NCBI GenBank assembly: GCA_900466005.1
Contig: UEGQ01000015.1
Span: 173,737 to 237,736, forward strand
Source: Hyphomicrobiales bacterium
GTDB taxonomy: Bacteria > Pseudomonadota > Alphaproteobacteria > Rhizobiales > Rhizobiaceae
DNA length: 64,000 bases
Direction: 5' to 3'
The notes below the pieces were generated by a model. The model was not told the origin of the DNA, did not search any database, and was given only the letters and a program-made list of their open reading frames with translations. A program made the position numbers and the translations under genes. This document shows positions 55,823-62,858 of this stretch, piece after piece. Each line of letters opens with the position of its first letter. Within the stretch, counting starts at the first letter, position 1.

Positions 55823-57211
55823 ATGGCGGATTTCGATTATGACCTGTTCGTGATCGGCGGCGGTTCCGGCGGTGTGCGCAGCGCGCGGCTGGCGGCTTCG
55901 CTCGGCAAGCGTGTGGCGATTGCGGAGGAATACCGTTTCGGCGGCACCTGCGTCATCCGCGGCTGCGTACCGAAGAAGCTGCTCGTCTACGCCTCGCAGT
56001 ATCACGAGCACTTCGAGGATGCCGTCGGTTACGGCTGGTCCGTCGGCGAAAGCAGCTTCGACTGGAAGAAGCTGATCGCCGCGAAAGATAAGGAGATCGC
56101 CCGCCTCGAAGGTCTTTATCGTAAGGGGCTGGAGAATGCAGGGGCGGAGATCCTCGAGACACGCGCCGAGCTGGCTGGCCCGAATAGCGTCCGGCTGGTG
56201 AAGAGCGGCCGGGTCGTCACTGCCGAGCGGATCGTCGTCGCCGTCGGCGGCGCACCCAATCCGCACGCCTCTTTGCCGGGGCACGAACTCTGCATATCCT
56301 CCAACGAGGCGTTCCATCTCGAGGAACTGCCGCGCTCAATCGTGATTGCCGGCGGCGGCTACATCGCCGTCGAGTTCGCGAACATCTTCCACGGCCTCGG
56401 CGTCGACACCACGCTCATCTACCGTGGCATGGAGATCCTGTCGCGGTTCGACCAGGACATGCGACGCGGCCTGCATGAGGCGATGGAAGCCAAGGGTATC
56501 CGCATTCTCTGCCACGAGGTGATCGAAAAGGTGGAGAAGACACCCGCCGACGGCCTCCGCGTAACGACGAAGAACAACGGCACGCTGTCCGCCGATCAGG
56601 TGATGTTGGCGCTTGGCCGCGATCCGAACACCGGCGGGCTCGGCCTCGAGGCGGCTGGTGTCGTCACCAACGAGCGCGGTGCGATCGTCGTCAATGAATA
56701 TTCGCGCACCAACGTGCCGGGCATCTTCGCCTTCGGGGATGTCACCGATCGCGTACAACTCACCCCGGTCGCGATCCACGAGGCGATGTGCTTCATCGAG
56801 ACCGAGTACAAGAACAATCCGACCCGCCCGGACCACGACCTCATCGCCACGGCGGTATTTTCGCAGCCGGAGATCGGCACGGTCGGCCTCTCCGAAGAGG
56901 AGGCGGCCAAGCGCCATCCGGAAATCGAGGTCTATCGGGCGCAGTTCCGGCCGATGAAGGCGACGCTCTCGGGGCGCAACGAGAAGATGATCATGAAACT
57001 GATCGTCAATGCCGCCGACCGCAAGGTCATCGGCGCCCACGTGCTCGGCCACGATGCCGGCGAGATGGCGCAGATCCTCGGCATCACGTTGAAGGCAGGC
57101 TGCACCAAGGACGATTTCGATCGGACGATGGCGGTGCATCCGACCGCGGCTGAGGAGTTGGTGACAATGTATGCGCCGAGCTATCGTGTCCGGAACGGCG
57201 AGCGCGTCTGA
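55823..57211 (+). CDS. gor: Glutathione-disulfide reductase
   Basis: The ATG at 55823 gives 462 residues. FAD-binding GGGSGGVRSAR is at residues 12-22, the redox-active disulfide is in GTCVIRGCVPKK, the NADPH-binding GGGYIAVEFA is in the middle and the C-terminal HPTAAEEL supplies the catalytic histidine. It regenerates glutathione from its disulfide with NADPH, supporting the GST and other thiol enzymes. The stop codon lies in a small hairpin. Confidence 0.95.
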   Translation: MADFDYDLFVIGGGSGGVRSARLAASLGKRVAIAEEYRFGGTCVIRGCVPKKLLVYASQYHEHFEDAVGYGWSVGESSFDWKKLIAAKDKEIARLEGLYRKGLENAGAEILETRAELAGPNSVRLVKSGRVVTAERIVVAVGGAPNPHASLPGHELCISSNEAFHLEELPRSIVIAGGGYIAVEFANIFHGLGVDTTLIYRGMEILSRFDQDMRRGLHEAMEAKGIRILCHEVIEKVEKTPADGLRVTTKNNGTLSADQVMLALGRDPNTGGLGLEAAGVVTNERGAIVVNEYSRTNVPGIFAFGDVTDRVQLTPVAIHEAMCFIETEYKNNPTRPDHDLIATAVFSQPEIGTVGLSEEEAAKRHPEIEVYRAQFRPMKATLSGRNEKMIMKLIVNAADRKVIGAHVLGHDAGEMAQILGITLKAGCTKDDFDRTMAVHPTAAEELVTMYAPSYRVRNGERV

Positions 57212-57222
57212 AGGACGCGCTC
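57200..57222 (+). terminator. Hairpin spanning the gor stop codon
   Basis: GAGCGCGTC and GACGCGCTC pair around loop TGAAG that contains the stop codon TGA. No T-run follows, so it may end transcription only with a partner factor. Confidence 0.45.
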
Positions 57223-57242
57223 CGCATCAATAAGTCCGCCGG

Positions 57243-58532
57243 TCAGCTGGCGAGCCGGGGCGTGCCGATGACCTTCTGGAAGAGGGCCTCCATCGCCTCG
57301 GCGATGCCTTCCGTGGGGCTCACCTCGAAGTAAAGGCCGGGCGAGGCGCAGGCGCGCATCCGGTCGGCGATCTCGCTCTGGAACGGCTTAATCCAGTTAT
57401 TATACCACCAATCGTGCGGAAGGGGCAGGTAGGTTGTGTAGAGGGCCGCGATCTTGATGCCCTTCTTCTTTAATGGCTCGCATACGGAGTAATCGATCGG
57501 CTCTTGGCAGCGCTCGCCAGCCGTCTTCTTGGTGCATGAGGAGCCCTTGGGGGTGTCCGTCAAACCATCGGAGACGAAGAAGATCACCTTCTCCGGGTTC
57601 ATCTTGGTCTTGCCGCTGCCGCCCTTCTTGATGATCTTCTCGAGGTTCTTGAAGGCGTTGTCGAGGTCGGTTCCCTGGTCATTTTTGTAGTGATGCTTGG
57701 GCGTCGTCATGAGGTCGATCGCGTCGGCTGCCTTGCGCACCGCGTCCATGTCCGACGAAAGCTTCGATATCTCGTCGAGCTTCATATCCCTCATCGTGCT
57801 GCCGAAGGTATAGATGCCCATCCGGTACTGGTTCGGGTAGCGCGCCGCATCCGTTGCGCTGTAGGTGAGCTGCTGGACGGCCTCGCGAACCACATCGATC
57901 CGCATGGCGACGCCGAGGTCCTTGGCGAGGTCGTAGTAGTCATAGCCCTTTATTTCTTCATGACAGGCGAATGCGCATTTGTCCGACGTGTTGCGCTCCA
58001 TCTTGTCGATGTCCGCCATGGTCGCACCGACACCCATCGACGGGGTATTGTCGAGCAGCATGTAGAAGTCCATGAAGGTGCCGGTATTGTAGGTCGCCGT
58101 GGCTGTTCCGGTCACTTCGATGGTGTCGTGGTTGAGCAACCTCAGGAAGCTCGTCGGAACCTGCGCCTTGAAGGTGACGACGGAATTCATCGTGTCGTCC
58201 TTCTTCGTGATGTCGACGGAGAGATCCGTCACCTTCGTGACCATGCCCGACGGCAACTGTCCCTCGAAGAGCTTGCGGGCGTCCTTCTCTGCGACAGCGA
58301 TCGTACCGTTCTCGGAAGTGTTGATCGCCGCCAGCACGCCGACCGATTGGGTCGAGAGCGCGCCGATCGCAGCGGCATCGGCCGCCGCAAGCAGAGCCGA
58401 CCGCTGTTCGATTGCATAGCCGACGTCGATGGCCATGCCGATCGTGCCGAGAAGGGGGAGGGCAAGGAGGGCTGTCGTTGTCGCGAAATTTCCGGACCGA
58501 TCCCCGAAGTACTGCGCAAGTGAAACATACAT
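57243..58532 (-). CDS. TadG-like pilus-assembly protein with VWA domain
   Basis: The 429-residue protein has the TadE/TadG N-terminal anchor (NFATTTALLALPLLGTIGMA, residues about 15-35), an extracytoplasmic region, then a VWA domain. The MIDAS loop is DNTPSM near residue 157, a slight variant of DxSxS, and DGLTD follows later. TadG proteins help assemble Flp pili at the membrane. No other tad genes are in this window, so it is an orphan. Eight or more cysteines in the VWA part, in pairs, suggest disulfides. Confidence 0.85.
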   Translation of the reverse strand: MYVSLAQYFGDRSGNFATTTALLALPLLGTIGMAIDVGYAIEQRSALLAAADAAAIGALSTQSVGVLAAINTSENGTIAVAEKDARKLFEGQLPSGMVTKVTDLSVDITKKDDTMNSVVTFKAQVPTSFLRLLNHDTIEVTGTATATYNTGTFMDFYMLLDNTPSMGVGATMADIDKMERNTSDKCAFACHEEIKGYDYYDLAKDLGVAMRIDVVREAVQQLTYSATDAARYPNQYRMGIYTFGSTMRDMKLDEISKLSSDMDAVRKAADAIDLMTTPKHHYKNDQGTDLDNAFKNLEKIIKKGGSGKTKMNPEKVIFFVSDGLTDTPKGSSCTKKTAGERCQEPIDYSVCEPLKKKGIKIAALYTTYLPLPHDWWYNNWIKPFQSEIADRMRACASPGLYFEVSPTEGIAEAMEALFQKVIGTPRLAS

Positions 58533-58716
58533 TTCAGTCTACCTGATCTTTCGGATCTGCACGCCTTCATGGCGTTGCAATCCACCCGAGCAACATTTCG
58601 GGCATGACCCTTCTTGCGCCTCCTTAATTATCTTGGGGTTAATTGTGCCTTGGCGGCGTGTCGCCTTCGAAACATATACCTAAAAATCGGTTAAGAACGA
58701 TATATCGATACGGTGG

Positions 58717-59607
58717 TCAGCCGCCGACGGTGAGTACGCCGCCGGCACCGACCTCCAGCCAGTCCGCCGCAGGCGTCCACAGCCGTTCGCGATGGGCGGA
58801 GCGGAAGAAGCCGAGGTGTCCGATCGGCGCCTGCGAAGACTGCGGCGAGATCCACGCGGTCTGCAGCGGCGCCCGAACATAGTGCTTCAGGATCGCCTGC
58901 TGTGCCCGCGGGGTTCCCCAGGGATCGTCGGTGAGCCCGATCGCAAGGATCGGTGTTTCGACCTCGCCATAGCGGCGGGCCGCATCCATGGCCGGGTCGG
59001 CGAAGAAATACTCCGGATTGCGGCCCCATCGCGCCCATTGACGGAAAACACTCCCGGGAAGGGTCTCTCCGAGGCCGATCCAGCCAGGTACACGTCCCGT
59101 GATCGCCGCAAGCGGAACGCCGATCAGGTTCATCGCCGTGAAGACCTTGAAGGGAACGTTCGTGTAGCGCCAGTGGCCCGACATCACCGCCACCATCAGG
59201 TAGCGCAGAAAGCGCCGGTGCCGGCCGCAGAGGCCGAGTGCCTGTCCGCCGAAGGACTGGCCGATGCCGACCATCGGATGACCGGGCGCGACCGCGTCGA
59301 GGGCGTCGACGGCGGCCGGCATGTCCTTTTCCGCCCAGTCCGCCATCAGCGGCGCGCGCTTCCAGCCGGACGGCGGCCTCGATGCCGACACGCCACGGTA
59401 GTCGTAGGTGAGAACGGCGCGGAAGCCGCGGTCCTGGACGAGATAGGTGGCAAAGCGACTGTAGAAGCCGCGTGGGACGGCTGCGGCGGACGAGATGAGG
59501 GCGAGGGGACCTTCACCGGCGCCGGCGAAGAGCGTTCCTTTCAGCGGAAAGCCGTCAGCGGCCTCGAATGTGATGTCCTTCCCGATCACTGCAACATCGT
59601 TCGACAT
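58717..59607 (-). CDS. Alpha/beta hydrolase family protein
   Basis: The 296-residue protein begins behind GGGAGGAGCCA. The nucleophile elbow GQSFGG is near residue 116 and a late GHLGFF supplies the likely histidine; Asp is probably in GLTDDPWG. Its opening (ITFEAADGFPLKGTLF) is typical for esterase-like serine hydrolases. Two palindromes lie upstream, one with a MerR/LiuR-like form, so its expression may follow fatty-acid or branched-chain catabolism. Confidence 0.82.
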   Translation of the reverse strand: MSNDVAVIGKDITFEAADGFPLKGTLFAGAGEGPLALISSAAAVPRGFYSRFATYLVQDRGFRAVLTYDYRGVSASRPPSGWKRAPLMADWAEKDMPAAVDALDAVAPGHPMVGIGQSFGGQALGLCGRHRRFLRYLMVAVMSGHWRYTNVPFKVFTAMNLIGVPLAAITGRVPGWIGLGETLPGSVFRQWARWGRNPEYFFADPAMDAARRYGEVETPILAIGLTDDPWGTPRAQQAILKHYVRAPLQTAWISPQSSQAPIGHLGFFRSAHRERLWTPAADWLEVGAGGVLTVGG

Positions 59608-59635
59608 TGGCTCCTCCCGTTCGGCGCTACGCGGC

Positions 59636-59653
59636 CATCGATATGCATCGATG
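59636..59653. promoter_or_regulatory. Inverted repeat upstream of the alpha/beta hydrolase gene
   Basis: CATCGAT and ATCGATG pair around ATGC. It lies 29 bases upstream of the hydrolase start, next to the LiuR-like site. Confidence 0.4.
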
Positions 59654-59654
59654 C

Positions 59655-59668
59655 TGACGTTTACGTCA
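59655..59668. promoter_or_regulatory. MerR/LiuR-like palindrome
   Basis: TGACGT and ACGTCA flank TT; read on the minus strand it is TTGACGTAAACGTCA. This closely resembles the MerR-type motif known for regulators of branched-chain amino-acid and fatty-acid breakdown (LiuR group). It lies 48 bases upstream of the hydrolase gene. Confidence 0.5.
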
Positions 59669-59840
59669 ATGTAAGATTTTTGCGAGGCGCGCCTGTCTGC
59701 AGTGCGCCGACCTGCGGCAGCCGGCGATGCCGCGATCACGTGGAGTGGGCGAACCGGCGCAACGGGCAGGGCGGAAGGTCCGGGCTTTGCCCGAAGTTCG
59801 GCTTTCCAAGTCGATGATAAGAGTTTATAAGCCGCCCATT

Positions 59841-59859
59841 CGACGGCAGGAGGCCGTCG
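59841..59859 (+). promoter_or_regulatory. Leader hairpin upstream of DAHP synthase
   Basis: CGACGGC and GCCGTCG pair around AGGAG, a ribosome-site-like loop, 28 bases before the start codon. It may affect translation or transcript stability. Confidence 0.4.
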
Positions 59860-59887
59860 CACTGCGTGAACAGGTTAGGTTACGATC

Positions 59888-61264
59888 ATGGCACAGAATT
59901 GGACCCCGAACAGCTGGAGGCAGAAGCCGATCAAGCAGGTTCCGGCCTATCCGGATGCGGCAGCACTTGCCGATGCGGAAGCTCGTCTTGCCAAGTATCC
60001 GCCACTCGTCTTTGCCGGTGAAGCCCGCCGCCTGAAGAAGGCGCTCGCCAACGTCGCCGAAGGCAACGGCTTCCTGCTGCAGGGTGGCGACTGCGCCGAG
60101 AGCTTCGCCGAGCACGGCGCCGACACGATCCGTGACTTCTTCCGTGCCTTCCTGCAGATGGCCGTCGTCCTGACCTTCGGCGCCCAGTTGCCCGTGGTCA
60201 AGGTCGGCCGCATTGCCGGCCAGTTCGCAAAGCCGCGCTCTTCCGATTTCGAGAAGCAGGACGGGATCGAACTGCCGAGCTACCGCGGCGACATCATCAA
60301 CGGCATCGAATTCACCAGCGAGGCCCGCATTCCCAATCCTGAGCGCCAGATCATGGCGTATCGGCAGTCGGCTGCGACGCTCAATCTGCTGCGTGCCTTC
60401 GCGATGGGCGGCTATGCCAACCTCGAGAACGTGCATCAGTGGATGCTCGGCTTCGTCAAGGACAGCCCGCAGGCGGAGCGCTACCGCAAGCTCGCCGACC
60501 GCATCTCCGAAACCATGGATTTCATGAAGGCGATCGGCATCTCGTCGGAGAACAATCCGAGCCTGCGCGAGACCGACTTCTTCACCAGCCACGAAGCGCT
60601 GCTTCTCGGCTACGAAGAGGCGCTGACGCGCGTCGATTCCACGTCGGGCGACTGGTACGCAACCTCCGGACACATGATCTGGATCGGCGACCGCACCCGC
60701 CAGGCGGACCACGCGCATGTGGAATACTGCCGCGGCATCAAGAATCCGATCGGGCTCAAGTGCGGTCCGTCGCTGCAGGCCGACGATCTGCTGAACCTCA
60801 TCGACATCCTGAACCCGCAGAACGAAACTGGCCGTCTGACGCTGATCTGCCGTTTCGGCCACGACAAGGTTGCGGAACACCTGCCGCGCCTCATTCGTGC
60901 CGTCGAGCGGGAAGGCCGCAAGGTCGTCTGGTCGTGCGATCCGATGCACGGCAACACGATCACGCTCAACAACTACAAGACCCGTCCGTTCGAGCGCGTC
61001 CTGTCGGAAGTCGAGAGCTTCTTCCAGATCCATCGCGCCGAAGGCTCGCATCCGGGCGGCATCCATATCGAGATGACCGGCAAGGATGTGACCGAGTGCA
61101 CCGGCGGCGCCCGTGCGGTCACGGCCGACGATCTGCAGGACCGCTACCACACCCACTGCGACCCGCGGCTCAACGCCGACCAGGCGCTGGAGCTCGCCTT
61201 CCTGCTTGCCGAGCGGATGAAGGGCGGACGTGACGAGAAGCGGATGATGGCTGCGAATGCCTGA
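59888..61264 (+). CDS. aroF: 3-deoxy-7-phosphoheptulonate synthase, class II
   Basis: The 458-residue protein belongs to the plant-like class II enzymes, unrelated in sequence to E. coli AroFGH. Marks are [14 protein letters not shown] near residue 64, [12 protein letters not shown] and [11 protein letters not shown]. It joins phosphoenolpyruvate and erythrose 4-phosphate, the first step of the shikimate pathway. The gene symbol varies between genomes (aroF, aroG, aroA). A strong terminator follows at 61327. Confidence 0.95.
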   Translation: MAQNWTPNSWRQKPIKQVPAYPDAAALADAEARLAKYPPLVFAGEARRLKKALANVAEGNGFLLQGGDCAESFAEHGADTIRDFFRAFLQMAVVLTFGAQLPVVKVGRIAGQFAKPRSSDFEKQDGIELPSYRGDIINGIEFTSEARIPNPERQIMAYRQSAATLNLLRAFAMGGYANLENVHQWMLGFVKDSPQAERYRKLADRISETMDFMKAIGISSENNPSLRETDFFTSHEALLLGYEEALTRVDSTSGDWYATSGHMIWIGDRTRQADHAHVEYCRGIKNPIGLKCGPSLQADDLLNLIDILNPQNETGRLTLICRFGHDKVAEHLPRLIRAVEREGRKVVWSCDPMHGNTITLNNYKTRPFERVLSEVESFFQIHRAEGSHPGGIHIEMTGKDVTECTGGARAVTADDLQDRYHTHCDPRLNADQALELAFLLAERMKGGRDEKRMMAANA

Positions 61265-61326
61265 CCGCTGCGGTGAGAGGTCGATGAATTCGGCTGATCG
61301 CTAGGTGAAGAAGTCTGAAGTTGACG

Positions 61327-61365
61327 GACCGGGCCGGCTTGGCGAAGCTGGCCCGGTCTTTGTTT
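61327..61365 (+). terminator. Rho-independent terminator after DAHP synthase
   Basis: GACCGGGCCGGCTT pairs with AAGCTGGCCCGGTC (one G-U pair), loop GGCG, then TTTGTTT. It ends only 12 bases before the start codon of the GFA gene. Confidence 0.92.
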
Positions 61366-61377
61366 CTGGAGGTCTTC

Positions 61378-61794
61378 ATGGTCCAAGTCCACGACGGGCG
61401 CTGCAATTGCGGCGCTGTCCGTTTCCGCGCAAAGGGTGAGCTGGAGGATCTCATCGGCTGCCATTGCTCGCAATGCCGCCGGCAGACCGGCCTCTATTAT
61501 GCGGCGACGAACGTCGACAAGGACCGGCTGGAGATCGAGGGCGCGGACAATGTCACCTGGTACCGCTCCAGCGACAAGGCGCGCAGGGGCTTCTGCCGGA
61601 CCTGTGGCTCGGCCCTCTTCTGGGAGGCGGACGGTGCTGACTACGTGTCGGTACTGGCGGGCGCGTTCGATCAGCCGACGGGGCTCCGTTTCAGCTACCA
61701 CATCTATTGTGCCGACAAGGGCGACTACTACGACGTGGCGGACGCCGCCCCGAAATTCTCCGTCGGCTCGACGTCGCAACCGATCGGAGGCTGA
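61378..61794 (+). CDS. GFA family protein (glutathione-dependent formaldehyde-activating-like)
   Basis: The ATG at 61378 with GGAGGT upstream gives 138 residues. Zinc-binding cysteines are in place: RCNCGAV, CHCSQCRRQTG and CRTCGSALFW. The family is named for an enzyme that joins formaldehyde and glutathione, but most members have unknown reactions. The gene begins right behind the DAHP synthase terminator, and its last 67 bases overlap the end of the convergent gene at 61728. Confidence 0.88.
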   Translation: MVQVHDGRCNCGAVRFRAKGELEDLIGCHCSQCRRQTGLYYAATNVDKDRLEIEGADNVTWYRSSDKARRGFCRTCGSALFWEADGADYVSVLAGAFDQPTGLRFSYHIYCADKGDYYDVADAAPKFSVGSTSQPIGG

Positions 61795-62684
61795 CAGTCT
61801 CCGGCGAGGCTTTCGTCCTCTCGCCGGAGCTTTTCCACGGCGTAGTGGAAAGCCTCCTCCAGTGCCGCGAACTTGGTGGATTGCCAGTGGAAATAGTCGC
61901 CGGTGAAGCGACGGGAAAGCCAGAGGCTGCCACGGCGGCGCGGCAGTTCCCAGCCGAGCAGTCCGTCCGTTTCGGCCTTCTTGAACATGCGCTTCAGGTT
62001 CGTCGACGAGACGGTGTAGCTTTCTCCGAGCTCCGCCAGCGTGGTCGGTCCGACGAAGGTTCTCTCGGCCGCCGTATCGTATTCATCGATACGCGAGATC
62101 AGGTCGTGCAGGACAATGCCGCCGAGATCGGACCACAGGAAGTGTCCGATCGTCTCCGGCGGGTCGCGCCAGTCCGGATGCTCGACGAGCTTGGCAGCCG
62201 CATACGGCTGGGCGATGCGGAAGATGCGCGGGTCGGCGATGCTGGTTGCCTCGCGGTCGCCACCGTCCAGCCGGTCGAGGCAGGCCATATGCGCCGTGAA
62301 CCAGCTGATCATGCCCGCATTGCTGGGCTCCGTCGCTTCGAGAACCCGCACACGGCGGTCCGGTACGCCGGGCACGTCGCGCAGGAACTTGTAGGCGACG
62401 AGTTCCGCCAGGTAGGCGGTTGCGGTGTTGCGGCTCGCCGCCCCGACCTTCATCACGACTTCCACGAAGCGCGTCGCGGTGAGGCCCGAGAGCGGATCGT
62501 CCTCGGTGCGCTGCAGGTTGAGCGCGTAAAGCGACTGCGTCATCAGCCACTTCCGATGGGACGCCTTCAGCCGGGAGAGCCGCGGCGTGCGCAGGTGGAT
62601 ACCGATCAAATGGTCTGCAATCTGCTTTTCGATGGCAGGGAACAGCGGGTGGCCAACAATTTCGGCACGGGTAAGGGCTCGCAT
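61728..62684 (-). CDS. Unrecognised protein with two helix-turn-helix-like regions
   Basis: The 318-residue product (ATG at 62684; a TTG at 62702 is possible) has no recognised family. Two segments look like winged helices: VVMKVGAASRNTATAYLAEL near residues 75-95, and LAELGESYTVSSTNLKRMFKK near 220-240, followed by RRRGSLWLSRRF. The middle is rich in Trp and His. A DNA-binding regulator with two recognition domains is a reasonable guess. It lacks its own clear ribosome site and lies behind a 19-codon leader frame with a very strong one. Its 3' end overlaps the convergent GFA gene. Confidence 0.75.
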   Translation of the reverse strand: MRALTRAEIVGHPLFPAIEKQIADHLIGIHLRTPRLSRLKASHRKWLMTQSLYALNLQRTEDDPLSGLTATRFVEVVMKVGAASRNTATAYLAELVAYKFLRDVPGVPDRRVRVLEATEPSNAGMISWFTAHMACLDRLDGGDREATSIADPRIFRIAQPYAAAKLVEHPDWRDPPETIGHFLWSDLGGIVLHDLISRIDEYDTAAERTFVGPTTLAELGESYTVSSTNLKRMFKKAETDGLLGWELPRRRGSLWLSRRFTGDYFHWQSTKFAALEEAFHYAVEKLRREDESLAGDCQPPIGCDVEPTENFGAASATS

Positions 62685-62715
62685 GGGGATGCTCGAAAAC
62701 AAAATCAGCGCGTCA

Positions 62716-62775
62716 TCAGAAAGCGTAGGCCGTACCTTGCGTTGGGGACGCGCCGTAAGGCCCGGAGAAGGTCAT
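62716..62775 (-). CDS. Possible 19-codon leader peptide
   Basis: The ATG at 62775 follows TTAGGAGGAGAAG, a near-perfect ribosome site at ideal distance, and reads MTFSGPYGASPTQGTAYAF then TGA. It ends 31 bases before the ATG of the unknown gene. It could couple translation to that gene or act as an attenuator. It is too short to judge as a protein. Confidence 0.4.
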   Translation of the reverse strand: MTFSGPYGASPTQGTAYAF

Positions 62776-62815
62776 CTTCTCCTCCTAAGAGATTTATAGA
62801 TCCTTTGTGTGTCAA

Positions 62816-62839
62816 CGTTTTTCTGGTTTGCGAAAAACG
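62816..62839 (-). terminator. Hairpin after the sulfatase-type gene
   Basis: CGTTTTTC and GAAAAACG pair with an 8-base loop, 19 bases past the stop. On the minus strand the T-rich arm is first, so termination is uncertain. Confidence 0.4.
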
Positions 62840-62858
62840 CCGACCCGCAGCCGTGCCG

